The translations under genes and the position numbers were made by a program. A stretch of 64,000 bases of DNA from Chimonanthus salicifolius (Eukaryota; Streptophyta; Magnoliopsida; Laurales; Calycanthaceae). This document shows positions 32,301-43,003 of this stretch, piece after piece. The stretch's first letter is position 1; each line of letters begins with the position of its first letter. Below the pieces are notes generated by a model that was not told the origin of the DNA, did not search any database, and saw only the letters and a program-made list of their open reading frames with translations. Location of the stretch: NCBI GenBank assembly GCA_013350335.1, contig CM023540.1:54374905-54438904 (forward strand), read 5' to 3'.

Positions 32301-32490
32301 TCGATGCATCTTCTGGAAACATTCAACTTTGCCGACACATCGACCAAGTCGATGTATCGTCTAGGGGAAATTTAGTTTCCCTTTATTTATTTGAATAAAT
32401 ATTTACATTATTTGGACTAAAATCATATATTTTATTCATATGATAAAAAAAATTACATAAAATGAGGATTTAAAATTCCGGCTCCTTACA
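29349..32490 (-). mobile_element. E1: solo-LTR-like element with CGACACATCGA hairpin array
   Basis: 3,142 bp inserted in the E0 integrase with TSD TTAAC (29,344-29,348 and 32,491-32,495). The + strand left end is TGTAACGACCCACCC and the right end CTCCTTACA. Read on the minus strand it starts TGTAAGGAGCCGGAATTTT and ends like the other LTRs of this group. No gag/pol or primer site inside, so a solo LTR is most likely. It contains the group core (about 29,830-29,865) and a dispersed array of cgacacatcga/tcgatgtgtcg hairpins (30,858-31,612 and 32,215-32,361). Confidence 0.85.
30858..32361. repeat. E1 hairpin array (cgacacatcga type)
   Basis: About 13-14 imperfect copies of an inverted motif around CGAYAYATCGA...TCGATRTGTCG. 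They lie near 30,859, 30,904, 30,990, 31,106, 31,140, 31,202, 31,262, 31,347, 31,431, 31,500, 31,580, 32,216, 32,286 and 32,332. Spacing is irregular, about 35-90 bp, with one ~600-bp gap (31,613-32,214) holding a C/T-rich leader-like stretch. Confidence 0.8.
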
Positions 32491-32495
32491 TTAAC

Positions 32496-32878
32496 CCATT
32501 AAAGCTCCGTAGGAACTGCTCCACGCATTTGTTGACCACCTCAGTTTGACCATCTAACTACGGGTGGTAGGTGGAGACATATTCAATTTAGTGCCTTGAA
32601 GGTGAAAAAGTTCCTTCCAGAAAAGACTTTAGAAATATTGGGTCCCTGTCACTGACGATTGATTGGGGCATGCCATGGAGTTTGAACACATGGTCAAGGA
32701 AGACCCGTGCCACACCTGCCGTGGTAAAGGGATGTCCAAGTGCCACAAAATGTCCATACTTACTCAAGCGGTCAACCACAACCATGATGGTGCTTTTTCC
32801 GTATGAAATGGTAGGCCTTTGATAAAGTCCAATGAGATAGAGTACATGGTTCAGATGGAATGTCCAACTGTAACACCC
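32496..32878 (-). pseudogene. E0 integrase core, first part
   Basis: MVVVDRLSKYGHFVALGHPF carries the first catalytic Asp and IVSDRDPIF the second. YHP then a stop, followed by LDGQTEVVN, is the region just before the catalytic Glu. The piece is bounded by E2 (right) and E1 (left). Confidence 0.88.
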
Positions 32879-34077
32879 CGAATTTTCATCATTTATAATA
32901 TAATGGATTTGGTCTATTTTGAATTAAAAATTGATTGAATTTAAGATTAATGATTGAAATGGACCTTAGATGGGTAAGGAGTTGGGTCAATAACCCAATT
33001 AAGACCCAAAGGATCATGGATAGGATTTGATTGGGAAGTAATTGGATAAATGTAATTAAATGGGTCGATTACCCAACTGGGACTGAATGGGTCATAGATG
33101 AGCTGATTTTAAGGTAAATGGGTAAGGTTAATTTAATTGGGTCAACTATCCAATTAAGATCCAATGCGTTAAGTCCACCTCATCAAGTGAGGTGGCATAT
33201 AAGTGACATTGCAAGGATGGGACCCACGTGTCATGTGGTGACCATGTCACCACATGCATGATTGGCTAAGTCATGGTTGACTTGGTCAACCATGAATGAG
33301 TCCAAGTAAGTAAATAAGGCTTGAGTTGAGAGTATGAGTTAAGATGGAAGTTGAGGAGACTTCCATCTCAAGGTGAGTTGAGTGGGAATATGAGGAGTTT
33401 TCTATCTCAAGGGAAAGGAACCAAGGAAAAATGTGGGAAGACAAAGGATCTCCTTGGTTTTAACCAGGAGACACCTTGATTAGATAAAGCATTAAGGGAG
33501 GAGATGAAAGGGTGAACTCTTATACAAGAGACACAATCCAAGGGGCACACCCCACCCCTTGGCCGATCATTCTATTTTGTTTGTAACAAAGAGTTTTCTC
33601 CTCTCCTCTATCTCCATCTCTTTCACCTATACCTCTGAACTTAGAGCAAAGGAAGAAGAAGGAGTAAGGAAGGAAAAGACAGAGCAAAAGAAACGAAGGA
33701 GACGGGAAATAATGTATGTTTTAAGTTAGAACACAATATGGGATTAAAGGAAACCATACCTTGGCCATGGTATGGCCGAATCTATGGGTTCCAGATTGGT
33801 TGAAAGGACTGGCCAAATTATCATAGGGCCATGGAATTGGATATCCATTTGAAGAATGGATATGTGTTGGAAACAAAGTTGATGTCCTGAATCCAAGTTA
33901 TAAACCAAGGATTGAAAGAAATATGAAAAGACTCTAGCTTTGGCTAGAAGGTAGAGTAAACTCACTAAAAGTTATGTGAATGATATTATTTATGCCTAGA
34001 TAATATTAGGAGTGAATTCTATGAGGAAGGGTCGAAACATATAAGCAAACAAAAGAGACTGACTAACAGTGAACCGA

Positions 34078-34370
34078 CTGAATCTGGGATTCAGTCGACT
34101 GAACTGGTGTTGGCCGAAGACATATCTGGGAGTTTCAGCCTACTGAATCTTGTGATTCAGTCAACCGAACAGAGACGTAACAAATAAGTAAAAGGATCAG
34201 GTGTGTTTCAGCCGATTGAATCTAGGATTCAGTCGACTGAATGATTACTTATCAAACACGAAAACTGTTGGTTGAGGATTCAGTTGACTGAATCTATACT
34301 GGCCGAACACACAATTAATTTGATCCAAAGTCAGCCGACTGAATCTGTGATTCAGTTGACTAAAGAGGAT
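34078..34370. repeat. E2 hairpin array, left part (gattcagtcgactgaat type)
   Basis: Five copies of CTGAATC...GATTCAGTCGACTGAA-type hairpins near 34,078, 34,138, 34,207, 34,277 and 34,332, 55-70 bp apart. Two more follow E3 at about 44,717 and 44,792, so the array had at least seven members before E3 landed in it. Confidence 0.88.
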
Positions 34371-35193
34371 TGACTGTAACGCCCCGCCCTTTTTCACTCG
34401 CTTTCAAAAAATCAGAGTCTATTTTTTTTTTTAATAAAGAGCGAGAGAGAGCGGGACGTCACGACGCGAGCTAAGTCCGAGCTTCTAAAGCCCGACCCTT
34501 AACTGGCCAACCATACGTGTGCATGGATTAAGTCCACGAATATGGTTCACACGCAAAAGTTTAACTTGCGGATTACATCATAACTGCATAATTATAATAG
34601 AACCTAATTCTATTCCATTTTAGATAACAAAGTAATCCATGTCTTAACCAATGTCTTTCCATGGGGTTCGGCCATACAACATGGCCGAACCCTATGGTTC
34701 ATCATCTACCCTTTAAAATCACTTAGACCCATATAACTTCCTTAATACCTTTCCATGGGGTTCGGCCATACAACATGGCCGAACTCCTCTGGTTTCTTTC
34801 TTCGCTCCGACTTGTTCCTTGGATCTTTTCCTTCCATAGCTTCTTCTTCCTTCCTTCTTGATCCTTGTGAGAGGGTCGGTCTTAGGTTCTTGTGAGAGGG
34901 AGAGGATCTTGAGATGAAGCCTTAAGTCCTTCCTCCTTTGTCTTTGGGATAGGTTGGCCTTGTGTGAGAGGGAAAGAGTGAGATAAAAATATTCTAAGTG
35001 CCCCTTGTCTTGAGGTGTGGTTCGGCCAAGAGAGAGCTTGAGAGAGAGAGAGTCTAAGATGCAACCCCTTAGTCTTTTCTTGTTTAATGAAATCCAACCA
35101 AGGGTGGTGTCCTTTGGTGACACCCCTTGTAACTCCCAAGCTCCTTTACCTCCCTCCTTAATGGTCCATTTGGGGTGTTTCATCCATGAGATG

Positions 35194-38100
35194 TGTAACA
35201 CCCTGGATTTTCAAGTTATTTATATATATGAAAATTACCCATTTAATTTGTGAATTATTAGATATGGATTTTATATGGGTAAAATGTTGGGTCATTGCCC
35301 AATTAAGACCCAACGGTTGAGGAAATGGTTTCAATTTAAATTAAATGGGGTTGAATTAATTTAGTAATGCATTATGTCTAAAATTAAATAAAATATTGTG
35401 CATAGGCCGAACATTGGATTTGTATATCCAAGAAGGTGTTTAAAAAAAAATTAAATAAAGATTACATAGGCCGTGTATAGCGATTTCCATATCTATGTGA
35501 TATGCATAGGACCATTTAAAAGGGGTATTTCCTTGGTTAAGAGTGAAATTAAGGGATTACTAAATAAAGAAGTTGTCTTAAGATTAAAATTAGACATGCC
35601 TTGCCGTGTGGGAGTTATGCGCAATCCATGTAGTGTATCTCTTTAAAAAGAGTCCTTTCCTTGTTAGAAGAGGGGCGCATGGCAATTGCTATATCAACAC
35701 CTTCTAAGTTGGCATCAATTAGAAGTTGATAAAAGGAGAGACACAAGGGCGCACGGCAATAGGCAAGGGCTAAATTAAAGGGTCTTGGTACCTTCTAAAT
35801 TAGGACCCATTGCAAATGATAAAAAGGCAAACATAGGGGGCGCACGGCATTACACAAAATCAGCAAGGATTGACGCTGGTTTGCACATTAGCAAGAGGTG
35901 TTCTCAGCTTTGAGAAAGATCAAGAAGAAAGAGGAAAAGGCTAAAGAAGGAAAAGGATTGGAAGAGCAAGAACAAGCGAAGGAAAACCGGAGGAGTCGCG
36001 GAACCGGTAAGTGATTTGATATTTTGTTTAAAAATAAGGAACCATAGGGTTCGGCCATGTTGATGGCCGAACCCCATGGAAGGAAATTGGATGATCATGA
36101 TATTTAATTTTAATGGAAAGACATGGTTATTTTTATGGGTTGGAAACCATGTAAGGACTTTGGTAAATTTTAAGGGAAGTTTGGAGGATCAAAATCATAG
36201 TTATGGTTATAGTTTTAAAAGGGTTTTAATGGATGATTTTTGTGAAGATCCTTAGACCATGGGTTCGGCCATGGAGTATGGCCGAACCCCATAAATATTA
36301 TGGAATTATGTTCATATACTTAGAACATGGAAAATGATGGGAAAGTTTATTTATGATTAATTTTAAATGGATAGAAGGTTTGATGGTTTTAGATGCCATT
36401 GGATCATGAAAACCATGGAGGGTTATGATGTTTTGATTGCATTTGAAAGAGAATATTATGAACCATAGGGTTCGGCCATGGTGTATGGACAAACCCATGA
36501 AGGTGTATTGGTATTTTTAATGTATGTTAATTGATTAAAATGGAAGATGGAGATTAAATTAGAAAGTTTCTAATTATGGATTTTTGGATAAAAAAGGAAA
36601 GAACTTTGATTTATGGATCCAAGTATGGCAATTAATATAATTGGAAAGTTTACATCATAGGGTTCGGCCATGGTGTTTGGCTGAACCCCATGAATCAAGT
36701 TTTTGGTTCAATTGTGGATTTGTTATTACTAAATAAATTTAGAAGGAGGATGGAACCATGATATCATGGGTTCGGCTATGGGGTATGGCCGAACCCCATG
36801 AACCAATTTTTATGGGTCTTGAATAGACTTAATATGATTAAAGGAATGGAAGGTTTTATTTATGGTTCTATGGTTGTGAATCTTTGGTGAATCCATGTAA
36901 TTGATGTCTAAAATTATGGACCTATATTGTGGACCTAAAATTAAGGAGATGAAAGATCATGGGTTCGGCCATGATGTATGGCCAAACCCCATGAGATGGT
37001 TTGTGGATCAAAATGAACTTGGGTAATTGTTAATGAATGAGAGGATTGGTTATGGAATGTTAGCCATGAATGACAATATTGTAATTTAATTGGAGAAGAA
37101 CTATGGACCATGGGTTCGGCCATGTGGCATGGCTGAACCCCATGGAAAATTATTTGGTGGACTTGGGATTTTGATGTCATTGTTAATGGATCATTTATGG
37201 ATTGGTTATGGACTTAACATAGTGATTGATTAAATATTAATTGGAGGATACAAGTATGTTAGTGGATTATGGGTTATATTAGCCATGGATGGAAATGTTG
37301 TAAATAGGTGAAAATAATGGACATAGGGTTCGGCCATGGTGTATGGCCGAACCCCATGAACTATTTGTATGAATTATTTTGGAACATATGTCTTATGAAA
37401 ATAAGCAAGGTAAATGGCTATGGATATGTATAATGGCATTGTTGTAAATATGGTAAAAAATGAAAGACCATGGGTTCAGCGATGGTATATGGCCGAACCC
37501 CATTAGGAATGTTTTATGGACTTGGACTTTATGGTAAATCAAATGGGACATGGTTTTAATTGATTGATATATTATAGGGTAACGGGACCTCACAAGGTGT
37601 GTAAGATCATGACCGGTTACCAGACGGAAGTGCAAGGACACGTTAGTGGTCTTTGGTAGGATTCCACCTCTTTGAAACCATGGGTTTATGTACAATTGTT
37701 TTATCTTATTTTTGATGAAATTATGTTGTAAAGGAATATGTTTCAAATTGTGATTTTAAATGCTATGTTTATTATATAAAATAGCATGTGTTTCAAATGT
37801 GAGGTTTTAATGGTATGTTGATTATATAAATAACATGTGTTTCAAATGTGAGGTTTTAATGCTATGCTTATTATATAAAATAGCATGTGTTTCATTGGCA
37901 TCTCATGCATGGCATGGGGTGAAGGATATGTAACCGGAGGGGCCACACTCCGTCGGGGCGTCCGAAAAACCTATGTGGGATACCTTGATGGTGAGAATCC
38001 CATCAAGAAGAAACCGGAGCGGCCACACTCCATCAACTCATCCGAAAGATCTATGTGGGGGTACCTTGATGATGAGAATTCCATCAAGAGGATACATGTG

Positions 38101-38742
38101 TTTATGATGGGTGGGACTCATTGCATACTACACATGTCATGGCATTGTTTTTATATGGTTTTTGACATTATGATATTATTATATATGTTGTGTACTAACC
38201 ATATGTTAGCCCTAATTGGAATACCTACTGGGCGCGTTGTTCTAACGCCCTACTTCTACCCTAGTGGTTGATACAGGAAACGAGGGAAACGTTGAACACG
38301 AAAAGGGCCAAGCATAGGAGCTTGGATATGCGATTGGAATATATTTTATTTGAGATACTCATGTACTTGTATTTGAGTAACTAGACTTCGGACATGTAAT
38401 AATTTAGAAGATTGGCTATGGTTAGATGTTTACTTGGATAATTATGTTATGATAATGATGATTAAGGTTTTGACGTACTTTGCTATCTGAAAAAGAATAG
38501 AACTGGGTTCTATTATAATTCCGCATGTTATGATTTTATTCCGCATGTTTATAATGTTATGTGTGAACCGTTTCCATGGACTTAGTCCATGCACACATAG
38601 GGTTGGCCAGTTAAGGGTCGGACTTTAGAAGTTCGGACTTAGCTCGAGTCGTGACGTCCCGCTCTTGCTCACTTATGTTATAAAAAAAAATTTGACTATG
38701 ATTTTCGGAAGGGAAAGCGAGTGAAAAAGGGCAGGCGTTACA
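35194..38742 (+). mobile_element. E4: solo-LTR-like element with ggttcggccat hairpin array
   Basis: 3,549 bp in the left LTR of E3, TSD AGATG (35,189-35,193 and 38,743-38,747). Start TGTAACACCCTGGATTTTC, end GGGCAGGCGTTACA. No coding region. Visible parts in order: leader; GGAGGAGTCGCGGAACCG followed by GTAAGTG (36,007); nine hairpins (36,042-37,504); a duplicated ~85-bp block with CCGGAGGCCACACTCC-like sequence (37,932-38,100); core GGGCGCGTTG...TAACGCCC (38,222-38,260); acceptor-like GATACAG|GAAA (38,276); GCCAAGCATAGGAGCTTGG; and a tail that is inverted relative to the E3 head. Confidence 0.9.
36042..37504. repeat. E4 hairpin array (ggttcggccat type, nine copies)
   Basis: Nine inverted repeats, arms GGGTTCGGCCAT and ATGGCCGAACCCC with a 3-7-bp loop. 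Starts are near 36,042, 36,257, 36,463, 36,656, 36,765, 36,958, 37,108, 37,322 and 37,468; spacing about 110-215 bp. Sequence between hairpins is AT-rich and not repeated in an obvious way. Confidence 0.95.
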
Positions 38743-39561
38743 AGATGAAACACCCATGTCCCAACGGTGTAGTCTTGACTTAGATTGTGTATCCACCACA
38801 AACCGTCCCCTCTCATTCATGATACATTTTGGGGGTTTCATCCATGAAATGAAACTCCCATGTCCCAACGGTGTAGCCTTGAGTTGGTTTGTGTAACCTC
38901 CACAAAACCGCCTCCTCTCCATTAATGGCCCATTTGGGGGTTTCATCCATAAGATGAAACTCCCATGTCCAACGTGTAGCCTTGTATAGGCTTGTGTAAC
39001 AACACAAAAACGGTCCACCTCCCATTGATGTTCCATTTGGGGGTTTCATCCATGAGATGAAACTCCCATTCCAACATGTATGCCTTGGTTTGGTTTTTGA
39101 AACAACACCACCACCTTCATCTTCACATTTCACTCACTCTTTAATTCGACTCACCACTTTAATTTAACTCATTTCAATCCCTTGATTCCATTTCCAATTT
39201 AATTCAGCCCTACTTAATTTAAACTTGAACTCACTTGGTGGTCAATCAAGTCAACGACGACCCATTGGGTCCCAATTGGACATTTTGACCCAATTAACAA
39301 ATTTTGACCCAATTAACAATCTTAACCCAATTGAATACACCTTACCCATTTATTTCAATTGAAACCATATCCACAATCCGTTGGGTCTTAATTGGGCAAT
39401 TGATCCAACACCTTACCCATCTAAGGTCCTTATCATTTAATTCACAAATTAAATGGGCAAATTTCATATATATTGATAACTTGAAAATCCGGGGTGTTAC
39501 AGTACAACCCTCTTTTTAAAATTTTCATCCCGAAAATCGAGCGAAATAGGGTTTCAAACGA

Positions 39562-40758
39562 TTACATAAATAGCTCAGGGTGAGCTGTTCTCATTTCCGA
39601 TTCAAGTTCCCAAGTGGCTTCCTCATTACCATGTCGATCCCATACCACCTTGATGAACTGAATCGCTCGGTTTCGTAATACCCTTTGCTCTGTCTCCACC
39701 ACTCTAACCAGCTTTTCGATGTATGTTATGTCGCTTTGCACCTCTATGTTTTGTACATTCAGTACATGTGAGGGATCGGAATTGTACTTCCTCAATATAG
39801 ATATATGAAACAAATCGTGCAAGGTTGACAACTGTGAAGGAAGTGCCAATTGATAAGCCACCTCCCCCATCCTCCTTATGATTGAAAACGGTCCCACATA
39901 CCTAGACGACATTTTCCCTTTCTTTCCAAATCTCATGTGTCCCTTTCGTGGTGAGACTTTCAAGAACACTATATCCCCCACCTTAAATTCAAGGAACCTC
40001 CTCCTCTTGTCAGTGTAGCTCTTCTGACGACTTTGTGCAGCCAATAGGTGCTGCCGTATCAACTGTATTTGAGCCGTAGTCTATGCAACTAACTCGAGTC
40101 CAATCAGTGCAGGCTCACCGGCTTCTGTCTAGCACACGGGTGATCTATATGGTCTACCATATAAAGCCTCCAATGGAGCCATCTGGAGGCTTGCCTGGTA
40201 ACTGTTGTTGTATGAGAATTCTACCAGTGACAAGTGATCCTCCCATCCACCCTTGAAGTCTAGCATACATGCTCTCAGCATATCCTCCAATGTTTGTGTT
40301 GTCCTCTCCGACTGTCCATCAGTCTGTGGATGGAATGCTGTACTAGTCAGTAGATCTGTTCCCATGGCCGACTGCATGCTCTGCCACACTCTTTTGAGTC
40401 CATGCCACCACTAGTGTCTCTTTAGGCCGTGATACATCTTGGTGCTGCCTGGAGGAATGGAGAGTTTGGTCTGGTGTGCCTCGATCAACAACTCTCTTCT
40501 GCAGTTATTAGGCACATATGTCATTCCTCGGAATACAAGACCCTGTCTTGGTCGTAACTCCCATTCCGGTATGACTTCACCAGTAGACATCTTGGCCCAT
40601 ATCTCCTCCACTTCCGGATCTATCCGCTGCTCCTGTTCAATCTTGGAGACCATGTTGGACTGTATGATTAGATTATACTTACTCCCATGGTTACTGATAT
40701 ATAGATTGAACTCTCGAATAGTATTTTCCATACGTACTCCCTCAATACATTCATTCAC
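39562..40758 (-). pseudogene. E3 integrase remnant with chromodomain-like tail
   Basis: From the 5' side: 40,411-40,758 (RNase H-integrase linker, QGLVFRGMTYVPNNCRRELL and PPGSTKMYHGLKRH), then a join to WQSMQSAMGTDLLTSTAFHP and QTDGQSERTTQTLEDMLRA (catalytic Glu region, 40,129-40,389). Next come LEFKVGDIVFLKVSPRKG and, at the end, LRNRAIQFIKVVWDRHGNEE with ATWELESEM, a chromodomain-like tail of the Tekay/Del type. The zinc finger and the first two catalytic Asps of integrase are deleted at the join (about 40,390-40,410). A stop lies near 40,080. Confidence 0.88.
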
Positions 40759-40789
40759 CTATTTTCTGTGTGAGGTTAGTGATGTCCTT

Positions 40790-42004
40790 GCTCCTCATTG
40801 AAATTTGTTAGTGAGGTAGCCTGCCAATGCAAACCTATGCTCAAGGCTTTCGCTGATTCCATTTTAACTACGTTTCTAACTGCACTCTCTTGGAACTCCA
40901 TCGGCTAACTACAGAGTCAGCTGATCAGTCTAACTCGCAGTCGTCCATAGCTTCCCATTCGAATTTCACTAGACTCTTAACTTTTCCATTAAGTACATCT
41001 CCAAAAGTAGGCATATCTTCATTTGCACATAAGTTACTATGTGACTAACACATTTTGTTCAAAACTTCCACGATACCGAGTATTTCTCAACACTTACTTT
41101 CCAATCCACTATGGGAATCATCATCCACGGTTATACACATCCATCCCTGGTATCACTCCATCAGTGAGTATCAACTATCCAAGGTTAATAACCATCCATG
41201 AATATAATCCCCTTCTGGGTATAATCCATTCATGGGCATAATCCATCGTTGGGCATAATTAATCCAGGGCACATCATCTACCCTGAGATATTCCATCCGT
41301 ATGAACAACACTCGAATGAATCACTATGTGACTGTGGCAACAATATCAAATCATAAATATACCCCGACCCCTAGCAAGACTTAGGGCCCATGACTTACTA
41401 AGCGGAAGACCCACGTCCAACGTGATCAAGTCTACCTCGCCCTGCATCCCTTCACCCCAAGGGTGATTTAGTCAAGCTCTAAGGCGGTCGGACCGCGTCT
41501 AACGAAGCTAGCACCACCCCCCCGGGGTAAAATAGTACCTAGCTCTGCTCATCAATACACATCAAATGTGCGAAATAGCCGTGAGAGCGCCCTCCAGCCC
41601 ATAGCATGTGAGGGGTCCACTCCTCAACGGCAACCCTACTGAACCAAGTCTCCATATCTCATATCAAGGCTCCCACAGTCTCATGGCTACTCTAAGCCTT
41701 AATCTATATACTTATCTCATCAATATCACGTGAGGGACGCACCCATACCATGTCTCAATCATCAATATCACGTGAGGGACGCACCTATACCACGTCTCAA
41801 TGTAATCAAGTGACCTCGTCACCTACATCTCAGTGCCAAAGTTCTCATAAACTCTTAAGTTTGCATACTTTAAAAATCATTCCAACTTACATCACAATAC
41901 AAAGGTTGGTAGGGTTAGGAAAAACCCTTCAAAGAACCAGAACGTACGACCAACCTTTACAAAATCTTTCCCTTTTCCCCGACATTTTCTTACCATTTCT
42001 TAGC
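40790..42004. other. E3 interior without recognised coding
   Basis: About 1.2 kb between the integrase remnant and the cysteine-rich frame. Repeated GGGTATAATCCATCC-like and TCACGTGAGGGACGCACC (twice, 41,727 and 41,770) stretches are seen, and no RT or protease motif. Confidence 0.5.
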
Positions 42005-42328
42005 CTAACCTTCCGTAGAAGACCCTGCATCATCATAACAATCGAAGAAGTTGTTAGGGCATGTCGTCGACGTGTGCCCCAACACTCCACAAGTCAGACG
42101 GTGTATTATTCCCGGTCCTTCAATGTAAGGACAGCTAGTCCTCTCCTTCCCGTGCTCGTGAAGTCCACAAACAGGGCAAATAACCTCAAGGGGGTAGGGG
42201 CAGAAAGTACATTTGTGCTCTTCCTGGTTGCACAACTCACACATATACCCGGGCGCTATCTCCCCTATAGATTCTCCTATCATTGGGATATCTCCCATAT
42301 ACTCTTCTGGAAAAGGGGCTAGATTCAC
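42005..42328 (-). pseudogene. E3 cysteine-rich open frame (gag-like zinc knuckles?)
   Basis: 107 codons. It contains three successive Cys/His clusters: CELCNQEEHKCTFC, CPVCGLHEHGKERTSC and LTCGVLGHTSTTCP. The last resembles a CCHC knuckle with its first Cys replaced. An acidic start (PFPEEYMGD) precedes them. The position, about 680 bp after the primer site, fits gag, but the capsid part is missing. Function is inferred only. Confidence 0.55.
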
Positions 42329-42989
42329 CTCGACATCCTCGGGGATACCTGTACGACTACGTTAACTTCCACAGCGTGGTCTGGCCTGCTGGAGTTGTTG
42401 GAAGAAGAAATCAGATTGATAGGACAGCTAGGGGTTCCCCTGTCCCACAACTCTGTATACTCTATGTTGCTCGACATATCTGCTATCATAACAACAGAAG
42501 CATATTAATGACAACCGCATTTCTAATCAAACTAATCTTTGTTTTGGGGAATTTCCCTATGTATCACATAATGTCTCTTGTTTGGGGAACTTTCCTATGT
42601 ATCATATAATGTCTCTTGTTTGGGGAAATTGCCAAATAAACATCTTGTGTTTCTTGTCCTTGGGGAAATTGCCAAATCAGCACTCTTTGTATTTCCTTTG
42701 TTTTTGGGGAAAATTCCTAAGTATCTTTTGTTTGTTTCTCAATTTGGGTATATCGGGAAAGTGTCTCATAATTTGCTATGTTTGATAAATCCAGCTATTT
42801 TGACTGTACTTCCTTTGCTATCATTCCTTGTTGTTCTCAGATTGAATGTTTCAGTCTGAGTCTAACGAAGTGAATTAATCCGGCCTCCGTACAGCGGACT
42901 TCGAAGAGTTGGTCAGTTGGGATTCCTATCTGTCAGTGAGACATGAAACCGTCTTAATCTTACTTTGAAAGATTCAACCTTCCCGTTTC

Positions 42990-43003
42990 GCTCTGATACC
43001 AAC
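42990..43003 (-). other. E3 primer binding site (tRNA-Met)
   Basis: Minus strand GTTGGTATCAGAGC directly follows the 5' LTR; TGGTATCAGAGC is the classic initiator tRNA-Met complement of plant retrotransposons. Confidence 0.9.

Larger units (their letters stand above)
34375..39501 (-). repeat. E3 3' LTR (left copy, split by E4)
   Basis: Own sequence is 34,375-35,193 plus 38,748-39,501, about 1.57 kb. It aligns with 43,004-44,687 except for a deletion of about 110 bp near 34,790 that removes one hairpin and the GGTAAGTG site. Confidence 0.9.

Noticed and set aside
36042..37504. Regularly spaced palindromes resembling a CRISPR array
   Set aside because: Spacing is irregular (110-215 bp), repeats are imperfect inverted motifs inside an LTR with TSDs, and the DNA is plant nuclear.
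34375..38742. Apparent DNA transposon with ~200-bp inverted repeats
   Set aside because: The inverted match is between a minus-oriented LTR (E3) and a plus-oriented one (E4); TSDs TTGAC and AGATG define two separate elements.
39562..40758. E3 polyprotein as an active Gypsy pol
   Set aside because: RT, protease and half of integrase are missing and a stop is present near 40,080.
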